51,600 nt of DNA from contig JALRKF010000076.1 in the NCBI GenBank assembly GCA_023254905.1, positions 1 to 51,600 of the forward strand. Reading direction: 5' to 3'. The DNA comes from Crocinitomicaceae bacterium. GTDB taxonomy: Bacteria > Bacteroidota > Bacteroidia > Flavobacteriales_D > Crocinitomicaceae. Shown one piece after another: positions 35,817-44,329 of this stretch; position 1 is the stretch's first letter; every line of letters begins with the position of its first letter. The notes under the pieces were generated by a model. That model was not told the DNA's origin, searched no databases, and saw only the letters and a list, made by a program, of their open reading frames with translations. A program made the translations under genes and the position numbers.

Positions 35817-37333
35817 AAAAGTTATTCCTATTATCCGGACTTGTCGCTCTAATTACACTTAATGCCGCCTCGTTTTGCGGTTTTTATGTAGCTAAAGCAG
35901 ATGCGAAACTATTCAACAAAACGTCACAGGTAATTCTTGTGCGCGATGGAAACAAAACGACCGTAACCATGTCAAATGACTTCCAGGGAGACGTCAAAGA
36001 TTTTGCCATGGTCGTCCCAGTTCCAACAGTACTCAAACGTGAAGATATCCGTGTATCCGAGGCTGCTTTGTTTAAAAAATTGGATGAGTACTCAGGGCCT
36101 CGGCTTGTTGAGTACTACGATGAAAACCCATGTGAACCCCGCATATATTATGACTTGGTAGAAATGGCCGCCCCAATGTCAGAGGTACAATCTATATCCA
36201 TGAAATCAATCAGAAGAGCAAATAACTTAGGTGTAAAAATTGAAGCTCAATATGAAGTTGAAGAGTACGATATCTTAATCCTCTCTGCGAAACGTTCCGC
36301 TGGATTGAAAACGTGGTTGATTGAAAATGGGTATAAGATACCTGAATCTGCGGAAGAAGTTCTTGATCCATACATCAAGAATAACCTCAAGTTCTTCGTG
36401 GTAAAAGTAGATGTAGAGAAACTTGACAAGATTAACGGTGTCGGTAATGTAAAAAAGTATATTAATGATCCGGAGTTGGCAAATACAAGAAGTTTGCGTC
36501 CCTTACAGATTACATATGACTCACCGAAGTTCATGCTACCCATCCGTTTGGGTATGGCGAATGCGGAAACTGACCAAGATATGATCGTTTACGCCTTCTC
36601 GAAAGAGGGAAGAGTTGAATGTACGAACTATAGGACGGTAAAGATCCCAACCAATAAAAATGTACCTCTTTTTGTCAAAGATGAGTTCGGTAAGTTTTAT
36701 GTTGATCTCTTCGATAAAGTAAATCAGAAGGAAAACAAGGAAGCCGTCTTCTTAGAATATGCTTGGAATGTCTCTCCACAGTTCTCTGGTGTAAAATGTG
36801 ATCCTTGTGTTGGACCTCCACCTATATTTGCTGACTTCCAGAAAGCTGGAGTAGACTGGGCAATTAACTCTAACAACACAGCAAGTAATCAAGTGTTCTT
36901 TACGCGATTACATGTAAGATATGCACGTGAGACACATCCGCAGGATCTTCAATTCCATGTCACACCAAATAGGGAGCATTTCCAAGGACGCTATATTCTT
37001 ACTAATCCAGCGAAAGGTGATTTAAGTTGTGATGACGGTCAGCGTTATTTGGCAGGGTTGATCAAAAACAGAGCCAATGAGCTCGAAGAATTATACGCTT
37101 TGACTTCTTGGAACACCCATCAATACAGTAATTATATTCAAGAATATTATGGTTTGTTAAAAGATAAATCATTATTAAATGAAGTTGATGAGAAACGAAA
37201 TGAGCTTATTCCAGGCTTTCAACCTAAAGATAAGGATCCGAACAACTGGCTTAAATGGTTAGTTTTAGTCATAATTGCTCTTTTAATGGTGAAAACAGCT
37301 TTTAAAATGAGAAAATTACGAGTAAGTAATTAG
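35813..37333 (+). CDS. DUF2330 family membrane-anchored extracytoplasmic protein
   Basis: 506 residues with a signal peptide (about 1-19), a large extracytoplasmic domain, and a C-terminal membrane anchor (about 480-495, WLVLVIIALLMVKTA) with a short basic tail. The DUF2330 marks are the first mature Cys22 in FCGFYVAKADAKL, the segment DFAMVVPVPTVL and the CDPC pair (329-332) followed by VGPPP. Six Cys in all (22, 107, 270, 329, 332, 406) suggest disulfides or a metal or cofactor site. Function unknown. It is translationally coupled to the NqrB/RnfD-like gene, and a strong terminator follows. The two likely act together in the membrane. Confidence 0.87.
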   Translation: MKKLFLLSGLVALITLNAASFCGFYVAKADAKLFNKTSQVILVRDGNKTTVTMSNDFQGDVKDFAMVVPVPTVLKREDIRVSEAALFKKLDEYSGPRLVEYYDENPCEPRIYYDLVEMAAPMSEVQSISMKSIRRANNLGVKIEAQYEVEEYDILILSAKRSAGLKTWLIENGYKIPESAEEVLDPYIKNNLKFFVVKVDVEKLDKINGVGNVKKYINDPELANTRSLRPLQITYDSPKFMLPIRLGMANAETDQDMIVYAFSKEGRVECTNYRTVKIPTNKNVPLFVKDEFGKFYVDLFDKVNQKENKEAVFLEYAWNVSPQFSGVKCDPCVGPPPIFADFQKAGVDWAINSNNTASNQVFFTRLHVRYARETHPQDLQFHVTPNREHFQGRYILTNPAKGDLSCDDGQRYLAGLIKNRANELEELYALTSWNTHQYSNYIQEYYGLLKDKSLLNEVDEKRNELIPGFQPKDKDPNNWLKWLVLVIIALLMVKTAFKMRKLRVSN

Positions 37334-37360
37334 ACTCTCTTACTATCGTATCGTGGATTT

Positions 37361-37392
37361 AAATGGAGGTAAGTTTTACCTCCATTTTTTTT
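37361..37392 (+). terminator. Strong rho-independent terminator after the DUF2330 gene
   Basis: AAATGGAGGTAA and TTACCTCCATTT form a perfect 12-bp stem with a 3-base loop, followed by more T residues to 37392. It ends the NqrB/RnfD-like/DUF2330 transcript and shows that the helicase gene cannot start at 37363. Confidence 0.93.
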
Positions 37393-37488
37393 CATACCTA
37401 TGAGATATCCATCTATGAACAAGTTGACGGTTATAACATTCAGATTCATCCTAGGAACGAGACGATATTAACATTAACTTCATCCGCA

Positions 37489-38709
37489 ATGAAATTTACA
37501 GAACTTAATCTCGATCAAAGTTTAATAGAGGCACTTTCCTATATGAATTTTGTGGATGCCACGCCTATTCAGGAAAGCGCCATACCAATAATTTTAAATG
37601 GTAATGACTTGATCGCATGTGCACAAACAGGCACTGGAAAAACTGGAGCATTTGTAATCCCAATTTTACATAAATTGGCTTCTAAGGAGAAGAATTTTAC
37701 AGATACGCTTATAGTAGTTCCAACGCGAGAACTTGCTATTCAAATAGACCAGCAGATTCAAGGACTGTCATACTTTATTTCAGTAAGCTCTCTTGCTATA
37801 TATGGTGGAGGAGAAGGGCAGGACTGGTCACTGCAAAAAAATGCATTAGCAGAGGGTTGCAATGTCATTGTTGCAACACCTGGCAAATTATTATCCCATA
37901 TAAAAATGGGCAATGTCAAGTTTGACAAGGTCAAACATTTAATCCTAGATGAAGCAGATAGAATGCTAGATATGGGGTTCATTCATGATTTAACGATGAT
38001 CGTAAAAGAGCTACCAAAAGATCGACAAACACTTATGTTCAGTGCAACAATGCCTCCGAAAATAAGACAGCTAGCTAAAACTATCCAAAGGAATCCAAAG
38101 GAAATTAGCCTTTCTATTTCAAAGCCAGCAGAAGGAGTGAAACAAACTGCAATTATGACATTGGATGAGCAAAAGATTCCAATAATCATTGATTTATTAA
38201 ATGAAAGACAAGGATATGACAGCGTCCTCATTTTTGCATCAAGAAAAAATAGTGTTTCTCAAATAGTTCATAAGCTCAAACGTGCTAGGCTAGATGCCAA
38301 AGGACTTTCCTCCAATTTGAAACAAGAAGATAGGGAAGAGGTCCTTCGGAAATTCAGAGCAAAAAGAGTACGCATACTTGTTGCAACGGATGTAATGAGT
38401 CGAGGAATTGATATAAAGGAGATCAACATGGTGATCAACTATGACGCCCCTTCAGATCCGGAAGATTACGTCCATCGAATCGGCAGAACTGCAAGAGCAA
38501 ACACGAAAGGGGAGGCAGTTACCTTGATCAATGAAAAGGACATACCAAAGATCTGGAGAATCGAACAACTTATAGAATCTTCCATAGCGAAAGAGCAGCC
38601 TTCAGAAGAGTTTGGTCCTGGACCAGAATGGAGAGAGAGAAAACCGGGAGGTTCAGGAAAAGGGAATCGAAGAAAATTTCGAGATAAAAAGAAGTACTCG
38701 AATAGATAA
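37489..38709 (+). CDS. DEAD-box RNA helicase, RhlE-type
   Basis: ATP-dependent RNA helicase for ribosome assembly or RNA turnover, 406 residues from the ATG at 37489 (MKFTELNLDQSLIEAL). The Q-motif region with TPIQ, motif I AQTGTGKT, Ia PTRELA, GG, TPGKL, motif II DEAD, motif III SAT, and the C-terminal RGIDI and HRIGRTAR are all present. The end is Gly/Arg/Lys-rich (GGSGKGNRRKFRDKKKYS), usual for RNA contact. The frame is open upstream to 37363, but that part begins inside a terminator. Convergent with the ABC-F gene. Confidence 0.95.
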   Translation: MKFTELNLDQSLIEALSYMNFVDATPIQESAIPIILNGNDLIACAQTGTGKTGAFVIPILHKLASKEKNFTDTLIVVPTRELAIQIDQQIQGLSYFISVSSLAIYGGGEGQDWSLQKNALAEGCNVIVATPGKLLSHIKMGNVKFDKVKHLILDEADRMLDMGFIHDLTMIVKELPKDRQTLMFSATMPPKIRQLAKTIQRNPKEISLSISKPAEGVKQTAIMTLDEQKIPIIIDLLNERQGYDSVLIFASRKNSVSQIVHKLKRARLDAKGLSSNLKQEDREEVLRKFRAKRVRILVATDVMSRGIDIKEINMVINYDAPSDPEDYVHRIGRTARANTKGEAVTLINEKDIPKIWRIEQLIESSIAKEQPSEEFGPGPEWRERKPGGSGKGNRRKFRDKKKYSNR

Positions 38710-38755
38710 ACTATTTGATTATCAATAACTTAAATAATTTAACCTAAAGTAATAT

Positions 38756-40387
38756 CTAAAGATCAAGATGTCTTATTTGTTCGATTCTGTTTCTTTCCAG
38801 AAATTCATCTATCGTTTCAAAATGCTCGATAACGCGTTGATCTTTGAACTCAAAAACCTTATCTGCTAAACCTTCAAGGAATGCACGGTCATGCGATACG
38901 AGGATCAAAGTCCCTTCAAACTTCTTCAAAGCCTCCTTTAATACATCTTTTGATTTTAGATCGAGGTGATTCGTAGGCTCATCCAGGATTAATACGTTAA
39001 CAGGCTGTAACAATAAGCGAACCATTGCTAACCGTGTACGTTCTCCGCCAGATAGAAATCCTACCTTCTTATCAATAGCATCACCAGAAAACATGAATGC
39101 CCCTAGTATATTCTTGATCTCTTTACGGATTTCGCCTTCAGCTACATTATCCACCGTTTCAAATACTGAAAGCTCAGAGTCGAGCAGGGAAGCTTGATTC
39201 TGTGCGAAATATCCCACATGCGCGTTATGACCTAAGGCACAGTGCCCATCAAAATCAATCTCTCCCATGATTGCTTTGATCATTGTGGATTTACCTTCTC
39301 CGTTTCGTCCGACAAAACAAACCTTTTCACCACGTGCAATGGAAAGATTGGCGTCTTTAAAAACTACTTTATCTCCATAAGATTTACTCAAATCCTTTGC
39401 TAATACTGGGAAATCACCAGAACGCTGAGAAGGAGGGAAGCGCAATGAAATAGAAGATGTATCGATTTCATCGACCTCAATGATCTCTAATTTCTCCAGC
39501 ATCCGCTGACGAGAACTCACTTGATTTGTCTTTGAATATGTTCCTTTAAACTGATCGATAAAACGCTTCGTTTCAACAATCATCTTTTGCTGATCCTGAT
39601 ATGCTTTTAATTGCTGCGTTCGTCTTTCTTCACGTAATACGAGGTAATGAGAGTAGTTCGCTTTGTAATCGTAAATACGACCGTTAGTCACCTCGATCGT
39701 TCTATTCGTAATGTTATCAATAAAGGTTTTATCGTGTGATATAACAATCACAGCTTTAGCCTTGTTCTTTAAGAAGTCTTCTAGCCATATTACTGATTCA
39801 ATATCAATGTGGTTCGTTGGTTCATCTAATAGAACTAGGTCGGGCTTTTGAAGTAGGATCTTTGCAAGCTCAATTCGCATACGCCAACCACCGCTGAATT
39901 CACTTGTGCTTCTTGATAGGTCAGAACGCTTGAAACCGAGTCCCATCAAAGCTTTTTCTACTTCCGCATCGTAATTCACTTCCTCGATTGAATAGTATTT
40001 CTCTCCCAACTCTGTAACACGCTCAATAATATCCATATACGCCTGAGATTCATAATCCGTGCGTGTTTCAAGCTCCTTATTCAACGCATCCATCTCGGCC
40101 TTCATCTCGAAGATCTGACCAAATGCTTTCGCAGTTTCCTCAAATACGGTACAATCGTCTTCAGTCAACAAGTGCTGCGGTAAGTAAGCGATCTTTGTGT
40201 CCGGAGCACACTGGATATTCCCACGGTTAGGTGTTTGTTCTGCGGCAATGATCTTCATCATAGTCGACTTTCCAGCACCGTTCTTACCCATCAAGGCAAT
40301 TTTATCATTTGGATTGATGACAAAACTTACATCCTTGAATAACGTGCGGGAACTAAACTCTACGGTAAGGCCGTTAACTGTGATCAT
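38756..40387 (-). CDS. ABC-F family ATPase, YbiT/Uup-like
   Basis: Soluble ribosome-associated ATPase with two nucleotide-binding domains, 543 residues. The first Walker A is GKNGAGKS (about 35-42), with LLDEPTNHID downstream and the first signature FSGGWRMR; the second Walker A is GRNGEGKS with LSGGERTR and LLDEPTNHLD. The GKNGAGKS/FSGGWRMR pair fits the YbiT-like branch rather than EttA, which is encoded separately at 9721. It may rescue stalled ribosomes or assist translation; antibiotic protection is possible but has no specific support. Preceded by a TAnnTTTG box. Confidence 0.93.
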   Translation of the reverse strand: MITVNGLTVEFSSRTLFKDVSFVINPNDKIALMGKNGAGKSTMMKIIAAEQTPNRGNIQCAPDTKIAYLPQHLLTEDDCTVFEETAKAFGQIFEMKAEMDALNKELETRTDYESQAYMDIIERVTELGEKYYSIEEVNYDAEVEKALMGLGFKRSDLSRSTSEFSGGWRMRIELAKILLQKPDLVLLDEPTNHIDIESVIWLEDFLKNKAKAVIVISHDKTFIDNITNRTIEVTNGRIYDYKANYSHYLVLREERRTQQLKAYQDQQKMIVETKRFIDQFKGTYSKTNQVSSRQRMLEKLEIIEVDEIDTSSISLRFPPSQRSGDFPVLAKDLSKSYGDKVVFKDANLSIARGEKVCFVGRNGEGKSTMIKAIMGEIDFDGHCALGHNAHVGYFAQNQASLLDSELSVFETVDNVAEGEIRKEIKNILGAFMFSGDAIDKKVGFLSGGERTRLAMVRLLLQPVNVLILDEPTNHLDLKSKDVLKEALKKFEGTLILVSHDRAFLEGLADKVFEFKDQRVIEHFETIDEFLERNRIEQIRHLDL

Positions 40388-40404
40388 GCGCGAAAATTAG
40401 ATTG

Positions 40405-40412
40405 CAAAGCTA
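40405..40412 (-). promoter_or_regulatory. -7 box (TAGCTTTG) for the ABC-F gene
   Basis: The minus strand reads TAGCTTTG, a TAnnTTTG match, 18 bases before the start at 40387. No -33 TTG at the usual spacing. Confidence 0.45.
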
Positions 40413-40454
40413 CGAATAGATTGGTACAGAATTTAAACTCCTGTGGTTTTATGA

Positions 40455-40488
40455 AATAAAAAAAGAGTCACCGCTGAGATGACTCTTT
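40455..40488 (-). terminator. Rho-independent terminator of the metallophosphoesterase gene
   Basis: AAAGAGTCA (40462-40470) and TGACTCTTT (40480-40488) form a perfect 9-bp stem with a 9-base loop; on the minus strand it is followed by seven or more T residues. It lies 23 bases beyond the stop at 40511. Confidence 0.85.
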
Positions 40489-40510
40489 ACTTGTGTTGAT
40501 AATAATTGGA

Positions 40511-42103
40511 TTAATTCCCAATAATGATACGATGTGATTCTACCAATCCATCTTCAAATTTGATGTATACGTAGCTCACACCTGAACAGTTCTCATCCAG
40601 TACAATCGTTTGTTTTGCTGAATTCGAGACATTGTGCTTTTGACAAAGTTTCCCAAGACTATTATAGATCTCAACAGCCGCATTGCTCACTGTTTGTCCA
40701 AATTCAACTGTAAATGTTGATTTGGTATTGGTAGGGTAGACACTTGTTGCTAATTTTTGATTCTCCTTTATTGCGATTGATGCTGTCGGATTAGTAATAA
40801 TGATATTATCACCATTCGAAGGGTTCCATAAAACGGCATTTGAAGGTAAACCTGTGCCAAGCTCATCGTTTTGAATATCCAATACACTGTTTACGTTTTC
40901 GAACTTCACACAGCGAATAAGTGTAGTATCTCTGTTCACCTCGATAAAGAAGAAGTTATCGAATGTTCCGGCATCTTTTACGTAGGGCTTTGCACTTGAT
41001 CCTGTGTAATAAACATCACGGTGAGGAGCACCCCATTGTCCTTCACCAATATATACAACACCGTCTTCTGGCTGCGCAGCAATTTCAAAGTCGTCTCCTG
41101 CAGCATTACGAACCGCAGGAAGTGTCCATTTTGTTGTATGGGAATCTGACTCCATCACCAAACGCACCTTATTCTGTTGAAATAAAGGTATCCAGCAATT
41201 CATTTGATCGACTTCCAGCGTACCGTCTTTACCAATTGCCAGAGTAGGGCTGTGGTACGTTGCAAATTTCCAATAAGGATCACTCGGAGAACCAGTGTTT
41301 GACTGAAGGTCATTGGTCAACCAGCTAAGCTGAGCCGCATCTGTACAGGCATCAAGCTCTGTATTTAACATGTACATTTTGATCAAATCATTGTGAATAT
41401 TCAACGTGTAATACTCATCAAAAGGGATGTCGAACATTTCGTGGACATCAAAGATATCTTCATGATTCCCTCTGGAAAAAGCTACCGGAAAGATTCTACC
41501 GTCAGGCGTGATCGTTAATTGCCAGTCATTCAACCATGTAGACCATTCAGCTGTAGTGTTTGAAGTGATCTGGTTCATTACATAGTCTCCCGTGAAAGCA
41601 ATAAAATCAGGTCGAATTTTCGCTACCAGTTTATTACCGTCGCGTCTTTTTTCCAAACAATTTCCACTGGGACAATTTTCTGTATAAATTCCAAACAAAG
41701 AAAATCCATCACGTGTATCACCACCAGAAATAAATGACACCGGATCGTTGCTATCATTTGATAGTGTTCTAAAATAAAAGCGTTGACTGGTTTGTCCTGA
41801 TTGATCATAGATCACAAAATAGTATATTGAGTTTGGAGCAAGTCCAGTTAATCTCGAAAAATGTCTTGTAATACCATGAGCGCCACCAGTGCGGTCAATA
41901 CCATGACTGTTGGTGTAAGCCGTGTAATTTGTTCCTTGGTCTACAAGTCCGTAATGTACAGTTCCAAGATCACCGCTCCAGCCAATAACTACAGAAGTTG
42001 CTGGGTCATTTCTGTAGGCAAGTGAATAATATTCAGTTGCAGCTTTTGAACTTGAACTAAATACAAAAAGGAACGATAGTAGTAAGAGTTGATTCATATC
42101 CAA
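40511..42103 (-). CDS. Secreted metallophosphoesterase with N-terminal FN3-like domain and T9SS sorting domain
   Basis: Exported phosphatase of the purple-acid-phosphatase-like type, 530 residues. Signal peptide (1-21), a fibronectin-like domain (about 25-118, FSRLTGLAPNSIYYFVIYDQ) and a calcineurin-like phosphoesterase domain (about 125-390) with metal motifs GGDTRDG, FTGDYV, SRGNHED and a late HSPT and SDSHTTK. The last 80 residues are a Por/type IX sorting domain (SVYPTNTKSTFTVEFGQ ... VEIYNSLGK ... IIIGN), so it is secreted by T9SS across the outer membrane. The phosphate ester it cleaves is not known. The gene is single, with a terminator after it. Confidence 0.92.
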   Translation of the reverse strand: MDMNQLLLLSFLFVFSSSSKAATEYYSLAYRNDPATSVVIGWSGDLGTVHYGLVDQGTNYTAYTNSHGIDRTGGAHGITRHFSRLTGLAPNSIYYFVIYDQSGQTSQRFYFRTLSNDSNDPVSFISGGDTRDGFSLFGIYTENCPSGNCLEKRRDGNKLVAKIRPDFIAFTGDYVMNQITSNTTAEWSTWLNDWQLTITPDGRIFPVAFSRGNHEDIFDVHEMFDIPFDEYYTLNIHNDLIKMYMLNTELDACTDAAQLSWLTNDLQSNTGSPSDPYWKFATYHSPTLAIGKDGTLEVDQMNCWIPLFQQNKVRLVMESDSHTTKWTLPAVRNAAGDDFEIAAQPEDGVVYIGEGQWGAPHRDVYYTGSSAKPYVKDAGTFDNFFFIEVNRDTTLIRCVKFENVNSVLDIQNDELGTGLPSNAVLWNPSNGDNIIITNPTASIAIKENQKLATSVYPTNTKSTFTVEFGQTVSNAAVEIYNSLGKLCQKHNVSNSAKQTIVLDENCSGVSYVYIKFEDGLVESHRIIIGN

Positions 42104-42243
42104 AAGTTTATGCTGTAAATTTAAGCATTCAGAATATAGTTTGTAGTTAAATTAATATCGAGTAATGGTTAGTTCTATAATTATCACAATTGTCATATAA
42201 TTAATATTATGTTAAATATAAACAACGGCATTATTCCCTTACT

Positions 42244-43707
42244 CTAATGCATAGCCAAAAGTTCAAGTAAATTGTCATTAATATTTTTATTGTTCAGTTT
42301 ACTTCTCAGCCACGAATAAAAGGATAAGAAAAATAGGTCGGTTTCTTTAATATTGGTAAGACCAATTTGATATAATCTTTGTTCCAATTTACCATTTGTG
42401 ATTTCCTCTGGATAATTTAACATTCGTTTTACCACCTTAATAAAAGGTTTTACTTGTTTATTCTGTTCCATAGAAAGTGTTTTACTATGCAGGTTTAAAA
42501 GACTTCGAATTTTTGACTCAATAAGATCTTCGTAATTTAATTCAATATAAAGGATCACCTCCAAGAACTTTTTATTCAAAAGCCATTCCACTCCTACCCT
42601 TTTTTCATACCATGAATCTCGATGAGAAAGTCCATGATTTATTCTGAGCGCTTCTTTAAATGCTCCTCTTTGTATGTATAGCATCATTCTGGTCAATTGA
42701 ATCGAGGGATACATTCGGTTAGATTCCTCAATATCTATGAGGTTTAATAAATTCTCTGCATCTTCCGGTTTACCAACATAGTTTAGATTTAGAGATAAAA
42801 GCAGAGAATGCTTGAAATAAAATGTCTCGGTAAGTTTCTCAGGGTAAAGATCGATCAATTCTAGGAGATTCTCAAGATATTTGAGACTCCGTTTAAAATC
42901 CATTTTTCTCAGTTCAATATTCGCAAGAGAATAATAAAGTTGTGCACTATTAATAATTTGTGAAATACTCTCATGTCCATTCGGCGTAAGTCTTTCAATA
43001 TGATGGTCAAAAAACGATTCTATTTCATGATAAGCTCTGTTCTTCTCTCCAAAAAGATCTGCAAGTTGTGCAAGTCTGCTAAGCGTCTGTATATCAATAA
43101 CATTATCTATCTCCATTTTAAAACGATCAAAACTTTCCTTTATTAATTCCCCAAACGAAATTTTAGATTCTTCAATTTTCGTTCTTTTTAATTCATTCTT
43201 GATAAGAGCAAATATTACATTCAATTGCTGTTGATATTCATATTTTTTTTGCAACTCACGATATTCTACTAATGCCATATCTAGATCAAAATCCTCCATT
43301 TCCGAGGAGACCTCTATCATCAAGGAAAGGACCTCTATCTGAAGATTTAATTCATGAATTTTTAAGCTTTTCTTCAGTGTTCGCAATACTTTTAGTCCGT
43401 CTCGAAAGAAACCATCATTTATAAGAGAACGTCCTAGGAAGAATCTTTTATAATTTGAAATATCCGAATTAGATTCGTTCTCCATCACTTCAATTACCAT
43501 AAAATCCAATAAAGCATCTAATAGTCTCTTCTTTAAGACATTGTAAGCATTTGAAGACATTTTATTCTTCAATTCTGGAGTATTTGAATTAATAAGTTGT
43601 TTGTACAACTGGATATTCTTGGTGTCTATTCGTTTATTCCTTCTCTGCAGATTAGAAATAAATTTTTTGTGAAAATCACTATCCTGTTTTTGTATAAAAT
43701 CAATCAA
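42244..43707 (-). CDS. Large all-helical protein of unknown function
   Basis: 487 residues, cytoplasmic by appearance (no signal peptide or membrane helix). The sequence is dominated by charged helices in roughly 35-residue pairs (for example FKRSLKYLENLLELIDLYPEKLTE and LLNLIDIEESNRMYPSIQLTRMMLY), like a divergent tetratricopeptide solenoid. I do not recognise a catalytic motif. It is a single gene with a 140-base AT-rich gap before the phosphoesterase and a very AT-rich upstream region that it shares with the YiaAB gene. It may be a Flavobacteriales-specific scaffold. Confidence 0.8.
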   Translation of the reverse strand: MIDFIQKQDSDFHKKFISNLQRRNKRIDTKNIQLYKQLINSNTPELKNKMSSNAYNVLKKRLLDALLDFMVIEVMENESNSDISNYKRFFLGRSLINDGFFRDGLKVLRTLKKSLKIHELNLQIEVLSLMIEVSSEMEDFDLDMALVEYRELQKKYEYQQQLNVIFALIKNELKRTKIEESKISFGELIKESFDRFKMEIDNVIDIQTLSRLAQLADLFGEKNRAYHEIESFFDHHIERLTPNGHESISQIINSAQLYYSLANIELRKMDFKRSLKYLENLLELIDLYPEKLTETFYFKHSLLLSLNLNYVGKPEDAENLLNLIDIEESNRMYPSIQLTRMMLYIQRGAFKEALRINHGLSHRDSWYEKRVGVEWLLNKKFLEVILYIELNYEDLIESKIRSLLNLHSKTLSMEQNKQVKPFIKVVKRMLNYPEEITNGKLEQRLYQIGLTNIKETDLFFLSFYSWLRSKLNNKNINDNLLELLAMH

Positions 43708-43858
43708 TATATCGTAATATTTAAATGCTTATAACATCAATTATAACTAAATATAATATATTTATTTATTTAATATATATCATAATAAATATGAATTTAT
43801 TTGATTTTTTCAATTGAAAAGAAGACTCAACTTTGAACCGAACTTAAAATTGAATGTT

Positions 43859-44323
43859 ATGTCAACAGAGAAATTTACAACAACGTATGAAGTGAAATCA
43901 GAAACTTCAAAAGAAATGAAACAAATGAACAATATCTTGAAGCCAACACCAGCTTTTATTGGAGCCTCTTGGGTAGCACTTGGGATTGGAGTTATAACCT
44001 ACTGTATAGGCCTTTGGAATGCTGAAATGCAGTTAAGCGAAAAAGGTTATTACTTCACACTCATTTTATTCGGTTTGTTCTCAGTTGTTTCAGTACAGAA
44101 AAGTGTTAGAGACAGAGCCGAGGGAATCGAAGTGACAGACCTTTATTACGGAATAAGCTGGTTTGCAACGATCATATCCATAGTTCTATTAGTAATCGGA
44201 TTAAGAAATGCTGAGCTTCTGCTTAGCGAAAAAGGATTCTATGGTATGGCTTTCACGCTTTCCTTATTCTCAGCCATTGCGGTTCAGAAGAATACAAGAG
44301 ATTCAAAACTATTGAAAGACTAA
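43859..44323 (+). CDS. YiaA/YiaB-type inner-membrane protein with two YiaAB domains
   Basis: 154 residues from the ATG at 43859 ([12 protein letters not shown]); the frame extends upstream only with a TTG. It has four membrane helices arranged as two copies of the YiaAB two-helix domain: [16 protein letters not shown]...VQKSVRD (about 53-90) and [16 protein letters not shown]...VQKNTRD (about 110-148), clearly duplicated from each other. The function of the family is unknown; E. coli YiaA and YiaB are inner-membrane proteins. Its terminator lies inside the 3' end of the convergent P450 gene. Confidence 0.88.
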   Translation: MSTEKFTTTYEVKSETSKEMKQMNNILKPTPAFIGASWVALGIGVITYCIGLWNAEMQLSEKGYYFTLILFGLFSVVSVQKSVRDRAEGIEVTDLYYGISWFATIISIVLLVIGLRNAELLLSEKGFYGMAFTLSLFSAIAVQKNTRDSKLLKD

Positions 44324-44329
44324 CATCTT

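Noticed and set aside
37363-37488. Longer start for the DEAD-box helicase
   Set aside because: The extension begins inside a perfect terminator and is unlike helicase N-termini; the ATG at 37489 begins the Q-motif domain.
42104-42243. Possible non-coding RNA in the AT-rich gap before the metallophosphoesterase
   Set aside because: Only A/T-rich sequence with no stable stem, promoter pair or terminator could be identified.
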